NCBI RefSeq assembly: GCF_027580225.2
Contig: NC_073351.2
Location: forward strand, 10,396,501 to 10,460,500
Direction: 5' to 3'
Source of the DNA: Misgurnus anguillicaudatus
Taxonomy: Eukaryota > Chordata > Actinopteri > Cypriniformes > Cobitidae
Length of the DNA: 64,000 nt
Shown here: positions 1-11,800 of the stretch, piece after piece
Layout of the letters: every line of letters begins with the position of its first letter
Position numbering within the stretch: the stretch's first letter is position 1
The notes under the pieces: generated by a model
What the model saw: only the letters and a program-made list of their open reading frames with translations
What the model was told of the DNA's origin: nothing
The model's database searches: none
Program-made: the position numbers and the translations under genes

Positions 1-68
1 CGGGAGAGATGTGTTGATGTGGCTGGATTCCTAAGTCTGTTGCTAAAGTTGAACAGTAAACAAACTTG
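1..68 (+). other. napa: napa 5'UTR (partial)
   Basis: These are the bases before the napa start codon at 69. The context around the ATG (CTTGATGG) is a moderate Kozak match with G at +4. The promoter lies outside the window. Confidence 0.6.
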
Positions 69-3000
69 ATGGATACCTCCGGTAAAGAAAAAGAGGCCAT
101 GGCTCTCATGGCAGAAGCCGAAAAGAAAGTAAAATCCTCGCAGTCTTTTTTGGGCTCTTTGTTTGGGTATGTTTTATAACTTTATTTGACTTCTGACAGG
201 CCAACCGGAATAAACAGACTGCTAGCATGCTAGCTTGTTAGCTGTCAAATGTGAAGTTTAAAAAGCAATAATTAAACAAACAGTATAAAACATTTTCCTC
301 CCACATATACATTTTTTTAATTTATAAAGACATACAGAGTTTTAAATCACTTTACGTTTTATTTCAACTTGTAATGTAAGTTTTCCTTGTAATGTAAGTA
401 CGTTAAGTTGGAAACGGCCATTTTTAGTACAAATGATGCATCTGTATATATCTAACAATTATAACAGTAACTTACCACATTATAGAGGTTGATGTTTACT
501 GAATATTGTGGTGTAATGATATCATGAAATGATTGTATAGTCGGACTACGATATGTAACTTTGACATAACGGTAGGCTAAGCTTTGATAGGAGTCAGCTG
601 ACATCCACCTGATGCATAAACAGGCATTACAACATTTCTATACATGCATACATATATACACATTTGAGGTTCGTAACTTTTCTATTAAATGAGAACTCGG
701 ATTTTAATGTATCAATTTCAAAAGTCACCCTAGTCCTAAAAGAAAGACCTAGTAAAGATTACTACCCTTAAAGGGATAGTTCACCCAAAAATGAAAATTC
801 TATGATCATTTACTCACCTTCATATTGTTACAAACCTGTATAAATTTCTTTGATCTGATAAACACGAAGGGAGATATTTTAAGGAACGTTTGTAACCAAA
901 CCGATCTTGAGCCCCATTCACTTCCATAGTAGGAAAAAGAATACTATTCAAGTGGATGAGGCTCATTAACGGTTTGGTTACAAACATTCCTCAAAATATC
1001 TTCTTTCGTGTTTATCAGATCAAAGAAATGGGTTGTAACAACATGAAGGTGAATACATGATGACAGAATTTTTATTGTTTGGGTAAACTATCCTTTTAAT
1101 AGAAATCACTTCTCAGAAATTTCTTATTAATTCATATTTTGTGGTAAAACTAAGTTTATATTATGTCAAAATAATACAAACATAATAATAGAATTTGAAG
1201 GGAAAATAATTAGGTAAATGATTGGGTTAAATTAATGACTATTGTTATGTTTTCCCAAAGAGCACAGGGGTTTAGGCCCGGTGACCGAAAAGTTGGAAGG
1301 AAATACAGAAATAAGATTTATTAATTTTCATTTATTAATAATCCAAGTAATATTCCTGTTATATCTTTTAAAACAGTTTGTCGTGTATTGAAGATTATTA
1401 AGTCTTTTTATTTTTCACCAGGGGCTCTTCAAAGATGGAGGATGCTTGTGACATGTATGCTAGGGCAGCAAACATGTTCAAGATGGCCAAGAACTGGAGT
1501 GGTAAAAACATATTTACATCATGTTTTTTTACTTTTTGAAGATGAGATTAAATGTTATTTTTTGTCTGACATTTTGCCTGCGTGTGTTTGTTAGCTGCAG
1601 GTAATGCTTTCTCTCAGGCGGCTCTCCTGCACCTGCAGATGCAGAGTAAACATGATGCGGCCACGAGCTTTATAGATGCCGGCAATGCCTTTAAAAAATC
1701 AGATCCTCAAGGTATTTATCCTGTGATAAATCATCTGTCAACATTTAGCGCCTCTAACCAACTACTGTAGCTTTTTGTGAGCTGAACTGTCTTACTTGGG
1801 TTAATAATTGTCTAGTTATCAATGTGTAGTTTTCAAAGAATTCAGTGAAACAGTGAAAGTTCATCCACCTTGTATCAGCTGCCTCTCCTTCTCTTCACAG
1901 AGGCCATAAACTGCCTGAACAGAGCCATTGAAATTTATACAGACATGGTAAGAGTCTTTCTTACAGTATTGGTCTATAAAGATTGTTTATAGTGGTAGGT
2001 GTTCTGATGTGTGGTCCTGGATACTTTTGAAAATTGTCACTTTAAATTTGAAACAAAGACTATGGTAAACTATGATTCATGAGCACTTATTTTTAAGACA
2101 TATTGCACCACAAGGGGGCACTGTAATGCAAATTATCACCCCCATATTTTACTCGCTCTCAAGCCATCCTAGGTGTATATGACATTCTGCTTTCAGCCAA
2201 ACACAGTCAGAGTTAAATTAAATAATATCTTGGCTCTTTTAAACTTTATAATGCCATTGTACATTTTTAAAGCTTCAAAGAAACACGTCAATCCATCACA
2301 GTTTGTAGCATCGGGTCAATATTGAGAAGGCCAGAACTGATGGTTAAATGATTTTTATTTCTCTCCGTGTCATCAACCAACGTAAGAGCTAAGTAAACAA
2401 ATAAACCATGCATTACATTTCAACCGTAACACAGCTCTTTACATTAGTTTTAATCCGTGAACTTTAAGTTTCACATTTCACAATAACATTCATTAAGTAG
2501 TTCAAATATATGTTTTATAAACTTTACAAACCTTGTTCCCCAATTGACCGAAGCTAAAACCTTGTATTTTATCCGTGCCTTTTACGTTTTAACTGTGAAC
2601 CTTTTAGACTTTCTTTCGTCTCTTTTCCGCCGTTCTTCCAAACTGAATTACGTCACTACATATCCGGTTTCTGAGGTTGCCAAAATAAAAGCTCAATATT
2701 GTAAACATAAAACATTATAGCATAACTATAATTAAAATGCATAAAAGTAATAATTAAAGTGCATAATTTCTCTGTTGGCTTTTACACTCCCACCAAATTA
2801 TTTGTTGTTACACAACTAAAACACAAATAATTTCTTCAAGTTACTTTACCAAAATATAGAAATAACCTTGTAAGCATATTACAACTTTAACTTTCAATAC
2901 ACTTAAGCATTGTAAATTTACTTTTCACAATCTTCTAACAGTAGAACTAACTTATGAACTGGGCGTTCTACTACAGACATTTTGTTCACACGTTGACCCT

Positions 3001-6000
3001 TTTTGGTAAGATTCTTGTCTGCAAAGCCTACTTTGACCTTTCTGACAAGTCCATCTGTATCTTTTACAGTGTCCAATATCCTTCCAAGTTTCCACTGGGA
3101 TCATGGTTGCATTTCATCTTTGTCCATTACTATGTCTCCTATTTACATGTTTCTTTTAGGCTTGTGCCATTTTTGTCTGACCATTATGTTTTGCAGGTAC
3201 TCTTTTTTTTCCACCTGCTCCAAAACTGTTCGAGCAAGTACTGTACTTGACGCCATCGCCTTTGTGCATACAAGTCCTCCTTAACACACTGTCCTGGGGG
3301 AGGCAGAGGGGTTGAGGTTTTCATATTTCTTGCTGGCCTCTTTTGCAAGACGAACCTCATCTCGCGTAGATGAGCAGAAGCTCTTTTGTATTCTTTCCTT
3401 GCTTGTTTGGGCAGCGATGAGTGATGGAGCCTTCCTCCCACCTTGAGCACATTGTCCTTGTCCAAAAAGACATCCAAGTTGTACATCTTGTTGTTCTTTG
3501 AAAGCTGTTTGCCTTTGCTTAATGTCTCTATTTCATTTTGGTATGCGTGTCTTTGCAGGTCTTTGATAATCACAGTCTCTGCGTTTTGTCTTTCAGTCAC
3601 AGTTGTGAGAGTATTTGATTTGTCTTTGAGCCGGTTTAGTCTGGTTTCAGCGAGTTGTCTGTGATCTGGCATTTGTGTTTTTTCTTTAAATGTTAATGGC
3701 ATTTCAAAATGTCCATTTTCAGTCCGTGTTATGCCATGCTCGAGATTCTGAAGGAATATTAAGTCATCTTGTGACACAGTCCTTTCATTTCCGTTGATCT
3801 CCTTGCGATCTCTTTCCAGCGCACGTATTGCATCTGCTGGAGTGGAGGGAGGGATTTCTTTAACAGTGACTCGGTGACAGAGGCTGCTCGCCATGTCTGT
3901 TTCGCCGTCTGGTGTCGAGTTGCCAATTATGCTCCATCCCAAATCAGTGTGAATGGCAAAGGGCTCGTTTTCTTTGCCTAAGATTACTTGTTTGGGTGCA
4001 AGAGCTCTAGAACAAGTATAGCCTATGAGGAGACTTACTTCACAACTGAGAAGTGGAGGGATCTCATCTACTATCGGTAGCAAGTGACTCCACTGTTTGG
4101 CAGTTTCACAGGTAGGTATGTGTTCTCTGTTAGCAGGTATGTAATCCTTTGTGTATGCAGTGGGGAGCTTTATGACTGTGGCTGAGTTATAACCTCTCAC
4201 TAAAAGATCAGATACCTTTCCACTGCTTACAACTGCATTTTTACCCATCATCGTAGTAAGTTTCAGCTTCACTGGACAAACATCTGCCTGCAGCTCATGC
4301 GTGACATCCTGATTGATGAAAACAGTGTCACTCTGTGTGTCCAGTAACGCATAGACCAGTTTTTCTTTGAGTGGGTTGGTGGTCGTCGAGAGCCACACTG
4401 GAACAATCATTGAAGTGCTGACTGACTGTTCAGATCTGGCAACGTTAAGTGACATGGCTGTTGCTGTTTCAGGTAAGTTAACTTGAGTTGCATTGATTGT
4501 GTTTACACGTGTTTCTCTTTGCAGACTGTTCCTGTAATTTTCATCATGAAGACACGTTGGGTGTCGCTTTGTGCAAGTTTCACAGGTGAGGCGGCGTTTG
4601 CAGTCCTTAGCGCTGTGTCCTTGTTTTAGACAACCATAACAAAGTCTATTGTCTTTCACATATTTCCTTATGTTTTCTAGGGACATTTTCAAGAGGTCTG
4701 GGCACAGGTGAAGTTGATGGGTGCCTTGGCACATTGTGCATGGTGAGCCGTTAGGTATTTTTGTTATCATCTTTTTGTCATTTTGTACAGATGTATTTGT
4801 GTTAAATACACTTGCCTTGTTTCCTTTGATTTCCTTTGTGTACCTTTTGTCGCTGTTTGTTTCAGTGTAGCGAAGTGCATGAATGGAGGTGACGGGATTG
4901 CAGGCGACTTCGGCTTCTAGCGAGAGGAAAGAGGCAAAAGCGCTAAAACTTGGAAACTCTCCGCCCTCCAATAAAGTCTTTGTTACCTGCCTGTTCCATC
5001 TTGCGTTTATCCAGTCTGGTAGTTTGTGCAACAGTTTTTGGTTCTCTTCGCTGTCATTGAGTATTTGTAGACCCTTTACGTGAGGCATCGCGAGTAAGCA
5101 TGCATTTATGAAATCTGCAAATGCTCTCAGTCCATCAGCATCTCTAGGCTGAACCTTAGGCCAGTTTGCTAGCCTTTCTCTAAATGCTTTCTGTATCACG
5201 AATGGCTGGCCGTACCTCTGATTCAATTTGTCCCAAGCGTCTTTGTATGCCTCCTCATCGTTTCTGAAAAAAGTCCCTTCAAGGCATTTTCGAGCTGGGC
5301 CCGTTACATATCTCTTTAAATAGTACAACTTATCTGCTGTTGAGATGCCTTGTTGTTCAATCAGCGATATGAACGTGGATTTCCATTCAATAAAGCTTAG
5401 TGATTCACCACTAAGCACTGTTGGTTCTGGCGTGGGAAGTCTGTTCAGTTTAATGCTGTCCTGTACGGCTTGAGCTAGTTGAGAGACATTAGGTGGAGTT
5501 GTCTGCGCAGGAGTGAAAGAAAGTGCTGATGTGGGCTGTTTGGGTATGAAGTATGGTTTCACCTGTTCACCTTTTATTGACTGTACATCATTCACCTGTG
5601 ATAACTCTCTGTCATATGCTTCAAACCTAGCTCGAGCTGCCTTCACGTCCTTCTGTGCCTTTAAGCGTTCTAACTCAGATGTTTGAGCTGCCATTTGTTT
5701 CTTGTGCTCCTCTTCTAGAGCTTTTATCCTTTCCTGTTGTCTTAATTCCTCTAGTACAGTCTCATATTCAGCCTCCTTTGCAGCTAGCTCAGCTGCTGCG
5801 GCAGCTCGTTGTGCTGTGAGCTGTGAAGCTGAGGACCGTTGGCTGCGATTTGATGCTGCGGTTGAGCCGTATATGGATTGGGCGTAATCGTGCTTTAAAA
5901 GTCCACGTAAACGAGTTCTTTCGCGCTCTGCATCAAATTCCTCATCAAGACCACTTAATCTTTCTAGAATTATCCTTACAATGTCATGAGTTATTGCATC

Positions 6001-8840
6001 ACATGCATCAATCTTCCTCCTTATGTCAGATGATGGTGCCATTTGGTTCCTTATTTCTGAATATAACCTTAATACATCATCTCTCCTTTGCTCTGTTTTA
6101 TCTGCAAGTTCTGACATCTCCTTGTCTGTGATATCTGATTTTAACTTTTCTCTTGTTTCACGTACCTGTGTTTTCCATTGTTCATAAAGAGTTGTTGGTC
6201 TTTTTTCCCTTTTACTCATTTCTTCCCTTTGATATGTAATCATCTTTTCCGTTTGTACTTTAACTCTTTCAGAACGTCTTGGTAATTCTGATATGCTTTG
6301 AGCTTTGTTTTGAAGCTCTGTTAAAATTTGTTCCTTGCATGTGATTGAATCTTTAATGTTTTGTCTATCCTCACTTTCAGCTTCAAGTGAGTTCTTTAAA
6401 TCTTGAATTTCTTGTTGTAAACTTGCGATCTGTTCATTTACATCCATTTGACTTACTGAAGCAGCCTGTGATCCTTCCATTTTGAGTGCTTTTAGTTGAA
6501 CTGTTGTATTTTCTGACCAACTTCTGCCACCTGCTGGACGTCGCGGGTATTGCCGTTGAATCTCGTAACTACGTCATGCAGGCTGTAGCGGTGGTCAAGC
6601 TCTTACTGTAGCATCGGGTCAATATTGAGAAGGCCAGAACTGATGGTTAAATGATTTTTATTGCTCTCCGTGTCATCAACCAACGTAAGAGCTAAGTAAA
6701 CAAATAAACCATGCATTACATTTCAACCGTAACACAGCTCTTTACATTAGTTTTAATCCGTGAACTTTAAGTTTCACATTTCACAATAACATTCATTAAG
6801 TAGTTCAAATATATGTTTTATAAACTTTACAAACCTTGTTCCCCAATTGACCGAAGCTAAAACCTTGTAGTTTATCCGTGCTTTTTACGTTTTAACCGTG
6901 AACCCTTTAGACTTTCTTTCGTCTTTTTTCCGCCGTTCTTCCAAACTGAATTACGTCACTACATATCCGGTTTCTGGGGTTGCCAAAATAAAAGCTCAAT
7001 ATTGTAAACATAAAACATTATAGCATAACTATAATAAAAATGCATAAAAGTAATATTTAAAGTGCATAATTACTCTGTTGGCTTTTACACAGTTATTAAA
7101 TGTCTTCTGAGGCCAAGCAGTGGGTTTTAGTAATGTTGGGTCAGAGATTAGCCTCCAGCCTGACCTCAGCTCTTGTGAAAACACATACAGCCATAGTTTG
7201 TGGGGGCAGTCGTAGCCTAATAGTTAGATTGTCGGTCTTGTCACCTCAGAGTCGCTGGTTTGAGTCTCATTGGCACCTTAACCCCAATTGCTCCGCGGGC
7301 GCTGTAGGGATAGCTGCAGAGTGCTTTGTGTGTGTGTGTTTATTACTCACTGGGATGGGTTAAATGCATATTTCGGGTATACGTTCCATACTTGACGTGT
7401 CACTTTCACTTTCATATAAGGCTTGTAATAAAAATGTTTTCTCATTGACATTTAATAACTGTGGGGATTAGTTTTTTAAGGTAGGAGGCACTTTTTTGGG
7501 AGAATTTTTGATATGATAAAAAGTATTCTCTACTCTAATGGCACAGAGAAAAACCTAAATACATGAATATGGGTGATTCTCACAAAAACTTGGTTTTAAA
7601 AATGTCAAGCATGAAAATGTAAAAATTGCTTAAATTGACTTTTTTTCCCACCAGACATTGAAAAACAAAGTCTGGAGTAAATGGGAACATTAATTTAAAA
7701 ACTTTTACTTATCATTTAACACTTTTTGTAACATAATTAAAAAAATTTGTCCCAAAAAATCTCATTACCGCAACAGTCAGAAAACATCAACACTGACATA
7801 TTTTCAAAATGACATGACAAACCTGAAAGAACATAATTTGGAGATTCTGCACATGCATTTAAAATCAAAGTATTATGCTTCTATTAATTAAATTAACATT
7901 TAATACGCATCTGTTGCGGTAATGATAATCAAAATGTCGTGTAAGCATTCTGACAAGACAATATTTCAAAGTAACTGTAAAAAAATGATCTTACCTGATA
8001 GCCATCTTGAAGTAACTGGTCCATGTGCTTGGTCACTCAAAATCAAACTTTATTAAAATTCTGTATGTGTGCTTAAACTGTTCTCAAAAAGTGTTGCGGA
8101 GGATGAGAACATCAGGCATGGACACATCATTTTCCTAATTTTTCTTCATTATTATTACATGAATCTTCAGTAAATATTTTTTCTGTCATCTAAAGTAGTC
8201 TAGCAAAACATCCATTTATTTATTTTTCTTAATATTGTTGTTAATTTGATTAAATAACAACATAAAGCATGTTCAAACACAGCCGGACACATTGCGGTAA
8301 TGAGAATTTCAGCAGAAAATGAGATAAAATTTCCAATTATAAATTCTTATGTTGAAATTACACATTGTGCAAGGTAGAACACAGTATTGTGTTAATTCTG
8401 ATGCTTTTTAATGTTACTATATTACACATTTTAAAGCTAAAATCATTAGTGCCGTGGTGTTTCAATGGTTTTGTGAGAATCACCCATATACATTTTATAA
8501 GTTTGAGTAGCCCTGATTTACATGATATCACACTAAAGGGTTTTATTTTTCCGCTAAAAAAAACATATGACTGTATTATTCTGTTTATTACACAGCTACT
8601 TACCACCAAAAAAATGAAAACATGAAAATATAATATTGACAAGTCTGAAATTATTTTATCATCCTACTTTTCATATCAAAAATTCTCCCAAAAAAGTGCC
8701 TCCTACCATCAAAAACTAATCCCCACAGTTATTAAATGTCAATGAGAAAACATTTTTATTACAAACCTTATATGAAAGTGAAAGTGACACGTATGGAATG
8801 TATACTGGAAATATGCATTTAACCCATCCCAGTGAGTAGT

Positions 8841-8895
<55 letters not shown>

Positions 8896-11800
8896 TCTCT
8901 ACAGCGCCCGTGGAGCAATTGGGGTTAAGGTGCCAATAAGACTCGATCCAGCGACTCTCAGGTGACAAGAATAAGATGTATAAAAAAATGTTCATTCAAT
9001 GAAGTGACATCAAGTAGTTTTTAGTTCTATTTTCTAATTAAACTAAATTTTACGCAAACGTCCTGGTTTATGCTAATCCCTGTCCGGGAAACCACACCTA
9101 TGTGTTTTACCTTTTCAAATCAATAATTTTATCAAATGACACTGTTCCTCCGAGCATTGTTTGGAATGGCCCATTCAGCTGTTTTTCACATAATTAACTA
9201 ATTTCCTAGTTAAACGTTATATTGCTATTATTTTTATTACACCTTTTTCAATGAATGCATCAGTTGATCAGAACAAATAGTGTGGTTATCATTATTAATA
9301 GTCTATTGTTTTTCGATTACACCACTGCATCTGTAAGTAAATAATTTGCAATGTCAATGTGTAAATATTACTACCAGTAGTTACAGTGGTTTATCAGGTT
9401 ACCAAAGTTGTACTGTTTTTTTGAACACAACTGTATGTCATTTATGGATAGATCCTGTATTGTCCTCGAGAGTAAATTTGTTTTCACAGTAGGTGTGTAC
9501 ATTACACATCACAGACATGACACATAACGAAATCATTTTTTAACGAATCCACGTTACATAATAAAAAATAAATGGCATTTATCTTCACTCTGTGGTGGTA
9601 ACCCTGTAATAGCAGTTTTGGTCAAGGACAAATGATCACATAACACAGGATATTACAATGCAAACTCACACTGCTTCTTTGTTATGTATTTCTTCTTGTG
9701 TTATAGGGGAGATTTACCATTGCAGCGAAGCACCACATCACCATTGCTGAGATTTATGAGACCGAACTGGTTGACATTGACAAGGTCCGACTTATTTTTT
9801 TGTTGTTAAACTAAAAAAATTGTATTCTGCTAAAACATTTTTGTTTAAATTGATTCACCTTACATACTTTATGTATTTATTTTTTAGGCAATAGCTCATT
9901 ATGAACAGGCTGCTGATTATTATAAAGGCGAGGAGTCAACCAGGTATTGTAATATTTGTGGCATTGCTTGTCATTACTACTGAAAGAAGAGATCAAGTAG
10001 GGTAGTAGAAAATAGATTACTTATAATTGTACATAGTAGCACCTTTGTGTAGATTACAATTCATGACACAATCAGGACACATTAAGTCACTTGTTTGCCT
10101 AAGAGTAACCCACTGTAACTCATTTACAATACATTTATTAGGGTAGATAGAGACTACATGCAAACTAAGTTAAAAAGTAACTAATCCATTCCTTTTGTCT
10201 CTATAAAACCAAAGTTCAGCCAACAAGTGTCTGCTCAAAGTTGCCACCTACGCCGCTCAACTGGAGCAGTACCCCAAAGCAATTGAGATCTATGAACAGG
10301 TAAAAATGTGCATGTTTGGTGTGTCTGGCCTTATCTAGAGTCAGTAGCCTGGTCCTGTGTAAGGGTGTTTTCACACGTGTTGTGGCCTCAAAGCGCACCA
10401 AAATACATTGTATCATTTTTTGTTTAGTGCAGTTTGAGTTCACATATGTTGTGTTTACTGTACTCAAAACGCCGCACCGTACACCATGTGACAACGGACA
10501 GCACTGTCATTGGTCTCTGACAGCTCTTACCATCTCATGACCACCTCCCATGTTTCCACGACAACCAGCCTGACAGGAAGAGAGAAGCTAGCAAGATTTG
10601 GAGAAAAACTATGCACGTCTTTGCGATGTTTCTGTGCTTTAACGCAAAATTGCTCAAACATGTGGAGAACTTCCTGTATTTTGTTCGGCCTGAGGTCGAG
10701 CAGCGTTCACACCACAAATGGGTCGCCAGCTTAGAGCGGTCTTGGAGCGTTCGTTTAGTGCACACCAGAGTGCGGCTGTTGTGTTCACACTGACCCAAAC
10801 CAACCGTACTCGGACCGACACGTCATTTGGGACGACCTAAACAGTGCATGTGTGAAAGCACCCTAAGATGTTTATTGATGTATATTATTAGGGTCAGAAA
10901 TGGTGGCTCATTTACTTTTAAAGAGCGATTTATAGTCGTGCGTAGGTCCTTGGGCGTAGGTTCCGCGTCGGTTTTCATTTATACTTTTGCGTCGTCGTCC
11001 GTGTCTACATGCAAACACACGGCCAGACCGCTGGTAGGCAGTAACCACGCGTGTAACCACAGTAGCAGCACAAACGTGGAAGAAGAAGCTTAGCAAGTTA
11101 ACCCACAAACGAAGAAGAAACAGCAACTTGTTGTGTATAATTTGAGAAGACCAGCAATGATGGAAGTAAATAAACAACGACTTTTGATGCAGTTTGAGTA
11201 AATCACTCCTTAGCTTAGCTCATCTTTGTTTTCACCGTCACAAACGGAAATACCTATGACGCAGTTTTTTTTACCTGACGGGAGGGGCTCTGGTGGACCA
11301 ATCACAGCGCTTGCGGTCCGCGTAGATCTGAGGCTACGCAGAGCTACGCACAGGCGTAGGACCTACGCACGACTATAAATCGCCCTTAGGCCACCTTTTA
11401 GAGCAATTTTGTTTCTAAAATGCTAAAAATGTCAACATTTTACATGTGAGATCACTTTTATTATATAAAAAATTGTCTGTCTTGTTTTTTTTATTTGTCA
11501 AAAAGTTCCTCAATAACGAAAATTACGCAGATTTAAGGAAAATGGGTATCTTTATAATATAACATACGGTAACTATATAACAGACCTAAATAGGGATGCA
11601 CCTAAAGGAATATTCTTGGCCGAAGCCGAATACCGTAAAAAACTAACATTTTTGTCCAATTTTCTCACCATTGCACAAGTTACATTTTCAGAATGTCCCT
11701 TTTACTATATTTATTTACAATATTTAACAATAATTTGTTTTAACATTCCAGAAGTGATTATAGGGCTTTTACACTTGGTCACTTCTCTGATCAAATACCG

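Larger units (their letters stand above)
2299..7094 (-). mobile_element. BEL/Pao LTR retrotransposon, complete ends, internally deleted
   Basis: Two 483-bp LTRs (2304-2786 and 6607-7089) start TG and end CA on the + strand. The element is flanked by a perfect 5-bp duplication CAGTT (2299-2303 and 7090-7094). The coding strand is minus, so the right LTR is the 5' LTR. A short purine tract, GGTGGGAG on the minus strand (2787-2794), abuts the 3' LTR. I count 10 mismatches between the LTRs, about 2 percent, so insertion was fairly recent. The interior is only 3.8 kb, short for BEL, because most of reverse transcriptase/RNase H and the integrase core are gone. It sits antisense in napa intron 4. 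Confidence 0.93.

Noticed and set aside
7195..7290. tRNA gene
   Set aside because: A- and B-box-like words are present, but the sequence does not fold as a tRNA and continues into a SINE body.
10220..10299. napa exon 7 starting after the AG at 10219
   Set aside because: This start breaks the reading frame; the AG ending at 10214 restores the conserved [10 protein letters not shown] segment.
10216..10494. Antisense ORF over napa exon 7
   Set aside because: It overlaps a confirmed napa exon and a foldback element; no motif.
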